A stretch of DNA of 9,629 nucleotides from Bordetella parapertussis (GCA_945867725.1 CAMBJI010000055.1:1-9629); one strand, 5' to 3'; positions 1 through 6,763 are shown, counted from the first letter of the stretch. Made by a program: numbers and translations. Notes: a model not told the origin generated them from the letters alone.

Positions 1-42
1 CCCGATATGGGCGGGCGTGCCGGCACGCCCGCCCATATCGGG
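1..42. repeat. Perfect 42-bp palindrome at the left edge
   Basis: Bases 1-21 are the exact reverse complement of bases 22-42, with no spacer and no mismatch. It lies inside the 3' part of dmlA. Residues coded by the 22-42 arm (P-D-M-G-G-R-A) match the conserved family C-terminus. The 1-21 arm codes G-T-P-A-H-I-G, which is plausible for the family but not diagnostic. A perfect inverted repeat touching the end of a sequence is typical of a fold-back join at a contig end; a genuine palindrome that stopped the assembly is the alternative. Confidence 0.97.
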
Positions 43-1047
43 CGTAAATGGCGCATGTGCGGGCCCCTCTTCCAGCACGCGCTCAATCGCACTCACAATC
101 GCCCGACCCGCCTCTGCATAACCGAAATGTTCCAGCATCATGGCGCCGCACCAGATCTGTCCGATGGGATTGGCAATACCCTTGCCCGCAATGTCAGGCG
201 CTGAACCATGCACAGGTTCAAACAGGGATGGATACGTACCTTCGGGGTTGATATTGGCTGACGGCGCAATCGCAATCGTGCCGGTACAGGCAGGACCGAG
301 ATCCGAGAGGATGTCGCCGAACAAATTCGAAGCCACCACCACATCGAACCAGTCGGGATGCTGAACAAAGTGCGCGCACAAGATATCGATGTGAAATTTG
401 TCGCAGTGAATGTCGGGATAGTGGCGCGCCATCTCTGAAACACGCTCGTCCCAGTAAGGCATGGTGATCGCAATGCCATTCGACTTGGTGGCCGAGGTGA
501 GATGCTTCTTTGGTCTGCGCTGCGCCAGTTCGAATGCATATTTCAGAATTCTATCTGTTCCATGACGTGAAAAAATACTTTGCTGATAGACCGTTTCTCG
601 TGGTGTGCCTTCATACATGCGACCACCGACCGAGGAATATTCGCCTTCAGTATTTTCTCGTACAACGTAAAAATCAATATCACCCGGTTTGCGATTGGCG
701 AGTGGTGATGGAATGCCAGGCATCAGCCGACACGGACGCAAATTAACGTACTGATCAAACTCGCGACGAAACTTCAGCAAAGAACCCCAAAGCGAAACAT
801 GATCCGGTACCGTCGCAGGCCAACCCACCGCGCCAAAATAAATCGCATCATGACTGCCAATTTGCGTCTTCCAATCGTCTGGCATCATCTGCCCATGACG
901 CGCAAAATATTCGCAACTGGCAAAATCAAAATGATCAAAGGACAGCGGAATATTAAAGCGTCGTGCGGCAGCCTCCAGCACGCGCAAACCTTCCGGAATG
1001 ACCTCAGTACCGATACCATCTCCGGCAATGACGGCGATTTTTTTCAT
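1..1047 (-). CDS. dmlA: D-malate/tartrate dehydrogenase (decarboxylating), C-terminus cut by window edge
   Basis: NAD-dependent beta-decarboxylating dehydrogenase of the isopropylmalate/isocitrate family. The DmlA/TtuC subgroup oxidises D-malate to pyruvate and CO2 and may also use tartrate. The minus frame is open from ATG at 1047 to base 1 (349 codons, no stop); E. coli DmlA is about 360 residues, so only about a dozen are missing. Seen: GDGIG (residues 9-13), the subgroup signature LWGSLLKFRREFDQYVNLRP (87-105 region) with substrate arginines near 94 and 104, R130, ENTEGEY with Y137, SATKSNG with K188, D221, and NLFGDILSDL with D245 and D249, the last being metal ligands by family analogy. 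FEPVHGSAPDI (277-286) is the NAD-binding loop. The ribosome site GGAG overlaps the upstream nitroreductase stop, three bases before the ATG, implying coupled translation. The last 14 codons lie in a perfect 42-bp palindrome, so the final residues may be an assembly artefact. Family call is firm; substrate (D-malate versus tartrate) is inferred. Confidence 0.93.
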   Translation of the reverse strand, partial: MKKIAVIAGDGIGTEVIPEGLRVLEAAARRFNIPLSFDHFDFASCEYFARHGQMMPDDWKTQIGSHDAIYFGAVGWPATVPDHVSLWGSLLKFRREFDQYVNLRPCRLMPGIPSPLANRKPGDIDFYVVRENTEGEYSSVGGRMYEGTPRETVYQQSIFSRHGTDRILKYAFELAQRRPKKHLTSATKSNGIAITMPYWDERVSEMARHYPDIHCDKFHIDILCAHFVQHPDWFDVVVASNLFGDILSDLGPACTGTIAIAPSANINPEGTYPSLFEPVHGSAPDIAGKGIANPIGQIWCGAMMLEHFGYAEAGRAIVSAIERVLEEGPAHAPFTPDMGGRAGTPAHIG

Positions 1048-1050
1048 GGT

Positions 1051-1746
1051 TTACTCCAGAAATTTCGCAAATGCTGAGAGGGGTGCACGCTCAGTCGACA
1101 GTGTGTTTTCTGTTTTGCTGTGATCGGCATAACCGAGCGCCATGCCACAAACAAGTTGCTCGCTCTCGGGCAAGCCCAAGGTATCGGCGATCACCCGGTG
1201 AAACTGCGTAAAAGCGGCCTGAGGACAGGTATCCAAACCACGCGCTCGTGCAGCGATCATGATGTTTTGCAGGAACATGCCGTAGTCCAGCCAAGAGCCC
1301 TGTTCCATCACGCGATCAATGGTAAAGATCAATCCCACCGGCGCATCGAAAAAAGCGTAGTTGCGGGCGTGTTGCGCCTGCATACCGGCCTTATCCTCTC
1401 GAGTCAGACCCAGCAAGGCATACAAATCCCAACCAACCTTACGTCGCCTGTCCACATAGGGCGCAACCCACTCGCGCGGGTAATAGTCATACTCTTCCTT
1501 GTGCGATGCCGCATCATCCGGGTTCATGTAGACCTTTTGGATGGCATCGGAGAGTTGCTGACGTATGGCGCCGGTGAGCACATACACTTTCCAAGGCTGG
1601 GTGTTCGAACCCGAAGGTGCGCGGGAGGCGACTTCCAGTAGAGCTTCAATCTCTGCGCGCGGCACAGCGGTGGGAAGAAAAGCGCGTATCGAACGGCGCG
1701 AGGTAATTGCCTGATCAACGGCCTGTTGTTGGTTAGGGTGGTTCAT
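1051..1746 (-). CDS. Nitroreductase family FMN-dependent oxidoreductase
   Basis: A 231-residue protein of the nitroreductase superfamily, cytosolic flavin enzymes that reduce nitroaromatics, quinones or enones with NAD(P)H; the natural substrate cannot be read from sequence. Seen: RRSIRAF (17-23), the N-terminal FMN-phosphate-binding arginine motif; APSGSNTQPW (43-52), the second flavin-binding stretch; WLDYGMFLQNIMIAARARGL (152-171), the long core helix; and GMALGYAD (201-208), the usual C-terminal end of the fold. Length is normal for members with the 80-125 insertion. The ATG overlaps the thioesterase stop by four bases (ATGA) and the stop lies three bases before dmlA, so it sits in a coupled minus-strand unit. 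Linkage to an acyl-CoA thioesterase and a hydroxyacid dehydrogenase suggests a catabolic or detoxifying role, but that is inference. Confidence 0.9.
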   Translation of the reverse strand: MNHPNQQQAVDQAITSRRSIRAFLPTAVPRAEIEALLEVASRAPSGSNTQPWKVYVLTGAIRQQLSDAIQKVYMNPDDAASHKEEYDYYPREWVAPYVDRRRKVGWDLYALLGLTREDKAGMQAQHARNYAFFDAPVGLIFTIDRVMEQGSWLDYGMFLQNIMIAARARGLDTCPQAAFTQFHRVIADTLGLPESEQLVCGMALGYADHSKTENTLSTERAPLSAFAKFLE

Positions 1747-2195
1747 GCTGGAGCTTTCGTTGTTTCAATCTGAATCGATTGCAGAAGGGTACGTGCTGGT
1801 CCGGGAATGGGTGTGGGCTTGCGCGTCGCGCTATCAACATACACATGGACAAAATGTCCCTGCGCCGAAGCCAACTCCTCATCACCGCGGAATATCCCGA
1901 CTTCGTAACGCACGCTGGATTCGCCGAGGCGTGTGACGCACAGACCCGCGGTAACCGGGTCTGGAAAAGACACCGAAGAAAAATAATTACAGTGCGTCTC
2001 CACCACCAGTGCAATCGCTTCGCTCGCATGAATATCGAGCGTGCCATTGACGATCAGGAACTGATTTACCACGGTATCAAACCAGTGATAATAAATGACA
2101 TTGTTCACATGACCGTAAGCATCGTTATCACTCCAACGCGTAGTAATCGGATGAAAATGACGGAAGTAAGCTCTGTTTTTAGGGCTATCTCGCAT
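1743..2195 (-). CDS. Acyl-CoA thioesterase, hot-dog fold (4HBT/FadM-YbgC type)
   Basis: A 150-residue single hot-dog domain protein, predicted to hydrolyse an acyl-CoA to free acid and CoA in the cytosol. The diagnostic motif is R-W-S-D-N-D-A-Y-G-H-V-N-N (residues 20-32); D25 occupies the position of the catalytic aspartate and GHVNN is the conserved helix start. The following YYHWFDTVVNQFL is the central hot-dog helix, and ETHCNYFSSVSFPDPV (66-81) matches the family beta strand with the conserved F-x-x-P. Length is typical. ATG at 2195 is preceded by a weak GAG eight to ten bases upstream. The stop overlaps the nitroreductase start by four bases. The 72-nt gap on the other side to the transporter gene shows no convincing promoter, so it is probably read from upstream. 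Acyl chain preference is unknown. Confidence 0.9.
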   Translation of the reverse strand: MRDSPKNRAYFRHFHPITTRWSDNDAYGHVNNVIYYHWFDTVVNQFLIVNGTLDIHASEAIALVVETHCNYFSSVSFPDPVTAGLCVTRLGESSVRYEVGIFRGDEELASAQGHFVHVYVDSATRKPTPIPGPARTLLQSIQIETTKAPA

Positions 2196-2267
2196 AATTT
2201 TTTCTCATGATCTTTTTAGATTTTTTTATCGATACGTCTGCTCGGGATTATTGAAAAGGCGCTGAGC

Positions 2268-3161
2268 TTATTTTCTGACGACGAAAGCGACCCCGATCAC
2301 CGCCAGCAGCATGCCGAGCGCACCGGTGACTGACAGCGTCTCGTCAAACAACACCCAAGCAATCACGGCGGTAAGCGGCGGTGTCAGATACATCAAACTA
2401 GACACCTGAGTTGCTGCGTTTTTTCTGATGAGTGCAAACAGCAGGAAGATGGCACCAATCGACAAAGCAAAAACTGACCAGCACAGCGCCCCAATAAAAT
2501 CTGCTGTCCATTGTACTGAATCAAAACCCGGCGTGAGGTTTTCAAGGACGATCGCAAAGGGCAAGGTAATCAGCGCCGATGCAGTGAACTGAATCACCGC
2601 ACCAGACCGCAAATCGAAGCGCGGACAAAACCGCTTTTGATACAGCGTGCCCGCCGTAATCGATAACAGCGCAAAGGAACACAGCGACACATTGATGATG
2701 GAGCTACCCGTCGCCGTGAGCTTATTCGATACCACCAACGCCACACCAGCAAGTCCGAGAATCAACCCCAGCCACTGCCTCACGCTTACGGGTTCGCCGA
2801 TAAGGCGCGCACCAAAAGCCGTCAGCAAGGGCTGCAAGCCCACGATCAGTGCCGCCAGACCGGCCGGCATACCCAGCTTGATGGCCGTCCATACCCCCGA
2901 TAAATAACCGGCCTGCACCAACACGCCAGCGATGGCGATGTGTGTCACCTGCCCTTGGGGCCACGGTGTGCGCACCAACAGTAATGCGGGCACGAGAATC
3001 AGCAGTACGCACAAATACCGCAATAACAAAAATGTCATCACGGGCGCATAGGGCAAGCCGAATTTGGCGACAATGAAGCCCGTACTCCATATGAGTACGA
3101 ACAGCAATGGCATGCTGGCTTCTATCCATAGGGCGCGCTCTGATGCGGTAGCCGTGCTCAT
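2268..3161 (-). CDS. EamA/DMT-family transporter (ten-helix exporter)
   Basis: A 297-residue inner-membrane protein with two EamA repeats, roughly residues 17-145 and 158-296, giving about ten hydrophobic helices. Family features include the N-terminal [11 protein letters not shown] segment in the first helix, the [20 protein letters not shown] stretch closing repeat one (105-124), and [20 protein letters not shown] (255-274), the corresponding end of repeat two with its usual acidic residue. Family members export amino acids, metabolites or drugs by proton exchange; substrate cannot be assigned. ATG overlaps the stop of the histone-deacetylase-like gene by four bases (ATGA at 3158-3161), so the two are translationally coupled and may act on the same compound. 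That link is inference. No terminator is evident after the stop at 2268. Confidence 0.9.
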   Translation of the reverse strand: MSTATASERALWIEASMPLLFVLIWSTGFIVAKFGLPYAPVMTFLLLRYLCVLLILVPALLLVRTPWPQGQVTHIAIAGVLVQAGYLSGVWTAIKLGMPAGLAALIVGLQPLLTAFGARLIGEPVSVRQWLGLILGLAGVALVVSNKLTATGSSIINVSLCSFALLSITAGTLYQKRFCPRFDLRSGAVIQFTASALITLPFAIVLENLTPGFDSVQWTADFIGALCWSVFALSIGAIFLLFALIRKNAATQVSSLMYLTPPLTAVIAWVLFDETLSVTGALGMLLAVIGVAFVVRK

Positions 3162-4069
3162 GCATTCTCCAAACGAACACGGCAGTAGCTCGCCGCAATA
3201 CTGACCGTCTGACTATGCACAGCGACGGTGTCATCGATGCTTCTGCCATAGCCGCCGGCCATCGCCAGCGCAACAGGTAACCCGCGCGCCTGTGCCGCAT
3301 CAAGCACCATGCGGTCGCGGGTCGCCAGCCCCTCCATGGACAGCTTCAAACGACCCAATCGGTCGCCCTCATGCGGGTCTGCACCGGCGAGATAAATAAT
3401 CAGCTGCGGATCGAAGCGCGCAAACATATGCGCCAGCGCAGATGCAAGCTGCTCAAGGTAGCTTTCATCATCCGTATCGTCGGGCAATGCGACATCCAGA
3501 TCACTGACGGCCTTCTCGAACGGATAGTTCTTCTCACCGTGCATTGACAAAGTGAATACCGAATCATCATTCGCAAGTATCGATGCCGTGCCATTACCCT
3601 GATGAACATCGAGATCGACGATTACAACTCGCGATACGCGGCGCTCGGCCTGCATCAATCGTGCGGCGATTGCCGCATCATTGAATACGCAAAATCCTTC
3701 GCCACGATCAGCATGTGCGTGATGCGTGCCACCCGCAAGATTGACCGCCGTTCCCTCGGCAATCGCCGCGCGGCAAGCTGCGATCGTTGCTCCGGCAGAG
3801 CGCCTTGACCTCTCGACCATCTCGGGTGACCAGGGAAAACCAATCGCCTTTTGCTCGCTTGAAGAAAGTGCGCCGCTCGATACCCTGTGGATGTAATACG
3901 GATGATGCGCCAGTGCCAGCACACCATCCGTTGTGTGCGGCGCTTCCTCAAGACAAACCGTCGGCATGTCGTTGTCGACCGCGTCCCGCAGCATCCGGTA
4001 CTTTTGCATAGGGAAGCGATGGCCGTCTGGCAAAGGGAGTACAAAGCGGTCGCTGTAGAAAGCTCTCAC
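3158..4069 (-). CDS. Histone-deacetylase-family amidohydrolase, class IV-like
   Basis: A 303-residue zinc amidohydrolase of the arginase/deacetylase fold. Bacterial members remove acetyl groups from acetylpolyamines, acetyl-lysine or other N-acyl compounds. Seen: the N-terminal [21 protein letters not shown] (4-24); [19 protein letters not shown] (113-131) with the tandem catalytic histidines H116-H117; [11 protein letters not shown] (151-161) with predicted zinc ligands D154 and H156; [17 protein letters not shown] (228-244) with zinc ligand D231; and GGY (272-274) with Y274 in the place of the transition-state tyrosine. All key residues are present, so activity is expected. The AGAD-x-x-x-GDRLG form resembles HDAC11/class IV rather than polyamine-specific class II enzymes. 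The start is GTG at 4069, chosen because it places FYSD at the family N-terminus; no clear Shine-Dalgarno precedes it. First gene of the leftward unit. Substrate unknown. Confidence 0.9.
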   Translation of the reverse strand: MRAFYSDRFVLPLPDGHRFPMQKYRMLRDAVDNDMPTVCLEEAPHTTDGVLALAHHPYYIHRVSSGALSSSEQKAIGFPWSPEMVERSRRSAGATIAACRAAIAEGTAVNLAGGTHHAHADRGEGFCVFNDAAIAARLMQAERRVSRVVIVDLDVHQGNGTASILANDDSVFTLSMHGEKNYPFEKAVSDLDVALPDDTDDESYLEQLASALAHMFARFDPQLIIYLAGADPHEGDRLGRLKLSMEGLATRDRMVLDAAQARGLPVALAMAGGYGRSIDDTVAVHSQTVSIAASYCRVRLENA

Positions 4070-4099
4070 GGTTCGCTACGGTAAAACTGAAGAGCGGCG

Positions 4100-4108
4100 A
4101 GTCTAGCA
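4100..4108 (-). promoter_or_regulatory. Possible extended -10 for the leftward operon
   Basis: On the minus strand the bases read TG-C-TAGACT, with the -10 hexamer at 4105 to 4100, about 30 bases before the GTG of the deacetylase-like gene. The TG extension and four of six consensus matches favour a sigma-70 extended -10, but there is no recognisable -35 at 16-18 bases. Weak prediction. Confidence 0.3.
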
Positions 4109-4227
4109 TGCAGCCCTGCTACGCCCTCTGAGAGACCAACTGTCATGCATTCGCTTGGTCGAATGAATTCCCGCGATACGCTTTTCACATGAAATCAAAT
4201 TCCCCTGATGCAGCGCAATAATTATGC

Positions 4228-4257
4228 TTGACACACCCAAGCCCATCCCGCAAGAAT
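4228..4257 (+). promoter_or_regulatory. Predicted sigma-70 promoter of the phasin gene
   Basis: A perfect -35 TTGACA at 4228-4233 is followed after 18 bases by AAGAAT at 4252-4257 (four of six matches to TATAAT). The predicted start would fall near 4264, about 55 bases before the phasin ATG. The AT-rich stretch just upstream (AATAATTAT, 4217-4225) could act as an UP-like element. The transcription start coincides with the palindromic operator listed separately, the geometry expected for repression. Confidence 0.6.
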
Positions 4258-4263
4258 AAGCAC

Positions 4264-4278
4264 TGCTGCATTGCAGCA
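4264..4278. promoter_or_regulatory. Putative PhaR operator upstream of the phasin gene
   Basis: A 15-bp perfect inverted repeat, TGCTGCA-T-TGCAGCA, contains the core CTGC-ATT-GCAG at 4266-4276. The CTGC-N3-4-GCAG pattern is, to my knowledge, the site reported for the PHA-responsive repressor PhaR in alphaproteobacteria (Rhodobacter, Paracoccus). Here it lies at the predicted transcription start of a phasin gene, which is the classical PhaR target. No phaR gene is in the window, so the regulator is inferred. Confidence 0.6.
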
Positions 4279-4319
4279 CGTCCACCGTCGTTTCATCTCA
4301 TCGCTCAGGAGTATTCCTA

Positions 4320-4880
4320 ATGATCTCGCCCGACCTGTTGTCATCTACTACCCGCACCCACCTCTCATCCCAAATCAGCTTTGCCACGTCGATGGCTGAG
4401 TCCATGATCGAGACCGCGGAAAAACTTATGGGACTGAATTTGCAGGCTGTTCGGGCGGGTATGGATATGTCCGTTGGTAGTGCGCAGCAACTCATGGGCA
4501 CTAAAGACCCACAGGAGTTCATGAATGTCAGCAGCAGTCAGTTTCAACCTCATGTGGATTTTTTCATGACCTATGTGCATCATTTATCCAGCATTGCCTC
4601 AGGCACCCACTCGCAGCTAGCGCGCATTACGCAAGACAAGGTCAACGAAAACAGTCACGAGATCGTTTCAATGCTCGATAAGCTTGGCAGCGGCGCACCC
4701 GAAGGTTCGCAAGGCTCGATCAGCCTGATGAAAGCGGCGATTGATAACGCAGCATCCGGTTACGGTCAGATTGCCAAATCCACGCAGAACGCGATCGAAC
4801 AGTTGGAATCTGGTATCAGCGCCACGAGTTCGCAACTCACCACGATGGCGAAAAAATCGACTAGCCGCTCAAAAAAATAA
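4320..4880 (+). CDS. phaP: Phasin family protein (PHA granule surface protein)
   Basis: A 186-residue phasin, an amphipathic helical protein that coats polyhydroxyalkanoate granules and controls their number and size. Seen: ETAEKLMGLNLQAVRAGMD (31-49), the conserved E-K-L-x-x-L-N-L-Q-A-V-R-A core; GTKDPQEFMN (60-69), matching the usual A/T-K-D-P-Q-E linker; and a second helical region with IASGTHSQLARIT (92-104), like the family's I-A-S-G-T-x-x-E. The C-terminal third is a serine/threonine/glutamine-rich helix ending in a short basic tail (K-K-S-T-S-R-S-K-K), much smaller than the DNA-binding tails of PhaF-type phasins. No signal peptide, and low hydrophobicity overall. ATG is set by a good Shine-Dalgarno CAGGAG (4306-4311) eight bases away. 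Single-gene unit with its own promoter, PhaR-like operator and a strong terminator. Confidence 0.88.
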   Translation: MISPDLLSSTTRTHLSSQISFATSMAESMIETAEKLMGLNLQAVRAGMDMSVGSAQQLMGTKDPQEFMNVSSSQFQPHVDFFMTYVHHLSSIASGTHSQLARITQDKVNENSHEIVSMLDKLGSGAPEGSQGSISLMKAAIDNAASGYGQIAKSTQNAIEQLESGISATSSQLTTMAKKSTSRSKK

Positions 4881-4901
4881 ATCAGTCGGAAGAAGTAAGA
4901 C

Positions 4902-4934
4902 AAAACGGCCTGCTTAACATCAGGCCGTTTTTTT
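4902..4934 (+). terminator. Rho-independent terminator of the phasin gene
   Basis: A perfect 11-bp stem, AAAACGGCCTG (4902-4912) with CAGGCCGTTTT (4921-4931), encloses an 8-base loop and ends in a run of seven T at 4928-4934. It begins 21 bases after the phasin stop. The A-run on the left arm means it could also work leftward, although no leftward gene ends here. Confidence 0.93.
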
Positions 4935-5180
4935 ATGCCTACAGACTCAAAAAATGCCGCTGACTCGTGTGTAGCGGATGTTTCGCTCAGCAAGCTGCAC
5001 GCTCGCGCTTCTAGGCTAGCGCCTATTTTTAACGTCTCTTAGGGTGCTTACCTGTATCAGCGCAAAGTGAACTAACATTTGGTAACAAATTCGACCGTAG
5101 TTTTAATTTTTTCCTTAAAGCGTTGGCTATAATCGGTCACAAAATTTCGTCACAATAAAAATTCATTAGCTGTTTAGAAA
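4935..5180. other. Intergenic region upstream of the MASE1-like gene
   Basis: With the preceding terminator, the gene-free stretch is 300 bases (4881-5180). I find no convincing ORF or RNA gene in it. It holds a weak 5-bp hairpin TAGGC-TAGC-GCCTA followed by five T (5012-5030), a small inverted repeat ATTTG-GTAA-CAAAT (5077-5090), and then the -10 and direct repeats described for the downstream gene. From about 5080 to 5180 it is clearly more AT-rich than the flanking genes, as expected for a promoter region. Confidence 0.6.
5128..5133 (+). promoter_or_regulatory. Candidate -10 box for the MASE1-like gene
   Basis: A consensus TATAAT lies 47 bases before the ATG at 5181 in an AT-rich stretch. 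The -35 is poor: the bases at the right distance are T-rich (5103-5112) without a TTGACA match. The predicted start near 5140 is flanked by two copies of GTCACAA (5136-5142 and 5149-5155), spaced 13 bases apart. Confidence 0.5.
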
Positions 5181-5723
5181 ATGCTCAGATTGCAGCTGAT
5201 ATCCGTTTTGATCTCCGCCACGCTCTATTTCGGGTGCTTTCACCTGAATATGGCGTTGTTCAATGCGCTAGAACTACATAGTGGCGCTAACTGGATATTT
5301 CTTCCTGCCGGCGTTCGCCTGCTCTGCACCTTACTGTTGGGCTTAGAAGGTGCGATCGGTTTGCTGATTGCCTCCCTGATTATCTCCATACAAATTTATG
5401 GCGACATGGGTTTAGTTACCAATCTGGTATCAGCCTGCATCTCGGCGGGCGCGCCTTATCTGGTTTACCGGCTTGCGCTGATCAATGGCATGCCCGCAAC
5501 GCTGGAAAAACTCAATGCAGCAAAACTGGCGCTTCTCTGCCTCGTTTATGCGTTCGTGAGTGCTCTCCTGCACTCGGTTTGGTACACGCTGAGAGCCGTA
5601 CACACGGACACGCTGACTGGGTTTACCGCCATGTTCATCGGTGATTTAATCGGAACGCTGATTATTTTGTACGCGATGAAGATCGTTTTAGCGACCATTC
5701 GTCGCACTCGCGGTCACACCTGA
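5181..5723 (+). CDS. MASE1-like integral membrane protein without an output domain
   Basis: A 180-residue very hydrophobic protein with about five or six membrane segments (roughly 5-28, 38-55, 56-72, 78-100, 115-137 and 150-172) and a short basic C-terminus (R-R-T-R-G-H-T). The stretch GANWIFLPAGVRLLCTLLLGLEGAIG (35-60 region) and the late GDLIGTLIILY (154-164) resemble the MASE1 sensory membrane module, which is normally joined to GGDEF, EAL or histidine kinase domains. Here nothing follows. MASE1 itself is usually longer, so this is a related short form rather than a certain member. ATG at 5181 is the first possible start, because an in-frame TAG lies six bases upstream; the Shine-Dalgarno is poor. 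It stands alone between the phasin terminator and a convergent gene. Function unknown; stand-alone sensor or small transporter are both possible. Confidence 0.75.
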   Translation: MLRLQLISVLISATLYFGCFHLNMALFNALELHSGANWIFLPAGVRLLCTLLLGLEGAIGLLIASLIISIQIYGDMGLVTNLVSACISAGAPYLVYRLALINGMPATLEKLNAAKLALLCLVYAFVSALLHSVWYTLRAVHTDTLTGFTAMFIGDLIGTLIILYAMKIVLATIRRTRGHT

Positions 5724-5962
5724 TCCTACCCGTGGTGCGCTCCGCGCCAGATTGGCTCACCATTCTTCGACCCCGCTACTTTTGAGGGCGAACACCATTA
5801 CGGAAGGGTGTCAATCAAACCGGAAAGATGGCAAACAAGCTGCTATCGAGCGAAACGATTATGTGCCTTACATGAAGGTGGATTTATAAACCTATGATGT
5901 ACGCACTCAGGGATTGCTCGATCAGGGGAAAGCCACAGCGTCCTGAAACAAGTCAGTCAGCC
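5724..5962. other. Convergent intergenic region with no recognisable gene
   Basis: These 239 bases separate the rightward MASE1-like gene and the leftward CinA-type gene. The frame of the MASE1-like gene stays open for 57 codons after its TGA (to the TGA at 5895-5897), but the translation is not hydrophobic and matches nothing I recognise. No strong terminator is visible. The only hairpin of note, AGTCAGC-CTCA-GCTGACT (5955-5972), covers the CinA-type stop codon and lacks a T-run on either strand. Confidence 0.5.
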
Positions 5963-6763
5963 TCAGCTGACTACATACTCCTGCTTCAATAAATCCAGAC
6001 CGGTCAGCATGCGGGCATAAGCAAGTTCGACGAGTTCAGGATCACCCTTGACACCCAGTTCGATGTGTCGGCGCCGCGTGCCATCGCCGACACTGGGCAG
6101 ACTGAACACACGAATACCCGAAAATTCCGCTTCGAGCGCTTCCATCAAGGGTGTCAGTGTGGACTCGATACCGTCATGCACGATCACGGATTTTTCGGTG
6201 TAGGCGAATTGATGAAACAAATCGGCATGATGGGTATCCAGCGCCCAGTTCATCATCGGCTCAGCCATCACCGGAAAGCCCGGTAGAAAGTAATGAACAC
6301 CACCGTGACCGTTGCGTACAGCGAAGCCCGGAATTTTATTGAAGGCATTCGGAATGATCTCCGCGCCCTGCGGAAATTCGCCCATCTTCAGACGATGCAG
6401 ATTGTCAGGCTTATCGAAGTCAGGCTCGACACCGGATTCCAGTGCCGCGTCACGGATGCGTTCGCGAATTTTTTCCTTAGCCTCAGGATGCAGTACCAGC
6501 GGTACACCGAGCGCGGCAGCAGCACATTGGCGGGTGTGATCGTCAGGCGTAGCGCCTATGCCGCCGCAAGAAAAAACAATATCCGTCGTGGCCATGGTGC
6601 GCCTGAGCGTGTCGGTAATTCGCGCAGGATCATCACCCACATACTCAGCCCACGAAAGACTCAGGCCACGCGCGGACAACAGCTCGATCAGCTTCGCCAG
6701 ATGCTTGTCGGTGCGCTTGCCCGACAGGATTTCATCGCCAATGATGATGATGCCAAAACTCAT
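5963..6763 (-). CDS. CinA N-terminal-type (MoCF/molybdopterin-binding fold) protein
   Basis: A 266-residue protein of the COG1058 type: the MoaB/Mog-like domain found at the N-terminus of CinA, without the C-terminal nicotinamide-nucleotide deamidase domain. Seen: IIIIGDEILSGKRTDKH (5-21), the family start; CGGIGATPDDHTRQ (66-79), the G-G-x-G-x-T-x-D-D nucleotide-binding loop; NKIPGFAV (142-149); and HYFLPGFPVMAEPMM (157-171), the conserved L-P-G-x-P-x-E-M region in slightly altered form. In full CinA this domain has been linked to ADP-ribose pyrophosphatase activity; whether that holds here is unknown. Length fits the stand-alone proteobacterial form, so it is not truncated. It begins 20 bases after the EI24 stop with a weak GGGCAA ribosome site and is probably co-transcribed with it. 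The often used name competence/damage-inducible protein says little about its role. Confidence 0.88.
   Translation of the reverse strand: MSFGIIIIGDEILSGKRTDKHLAKLIELLSARGLSLSWAEYVGDDPARITDTLRRTMATTDIVFSCGGIGATPDDHTRQCAAAALGVPLVLHPEAKEKIRERIRDAALESGVEPDFDKPDNLHRLKMGEFPQGAEIIPNAFNKIPGFAVRNGHGGVHYFLPGFPVMAEPMMNWALDTHHADLFHQFAYTEKSVIVHDGIESTLTPLMEALEAEFSGIRVFSLPSVGDGTRRRHIELGVKGDPELVELAYARMLTGLDLLKQEYVVS

Noticed and set aside
1120..1641. Plus-strand ORF of 173 codons opposite the nitroreductase
   Set aside because: Antisense to a well-supported nitroreductase; no recognisable motif.
2229..2257. Possible minus-strand promoter before the thioesterase (TTTTCA, 17 bases, TATCGA)
   Set aside because: Only four and three matches to the -35 and -10 consensus; not enough to call.
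2722..3303. Minus-strand ORF of 193 codons overlapping the transporter and deacetylase genes in another frame
   Set aside because: Both overlapped genes show strong family motifs; this frame is Arg-rich and has no domain.
4108..4119. GCAG-CC-CTGC inverted repeat as a second PhaR site
   Set aside because: The half-sites are in the reverse order of CTGC-N3-GCAG, and it lies about 150 bases upstream of the predicted phasin start.
4103..4285. Minus-strand ORF of 60 codons in the phasin/deacetylase control region
   Set aside because: It covers the predicted phasin promoter and operator, lacks a ribosome site and resembles no protein.
5012..5030. Hairpin TAGGC-TAGC-GCCTA followed by TTTTT
   Set aside because: The stem is only 5 bp and no gene ends just upstream; the phasin already has a strong terminator at 4902. 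Kept only as a note.
5955..5972. 7-bp inverted repeat over the CinA-type stop codon
   Set aside because: No T-run on either strand, and it is largely explained by coding sequence, so it is not called a terminator.
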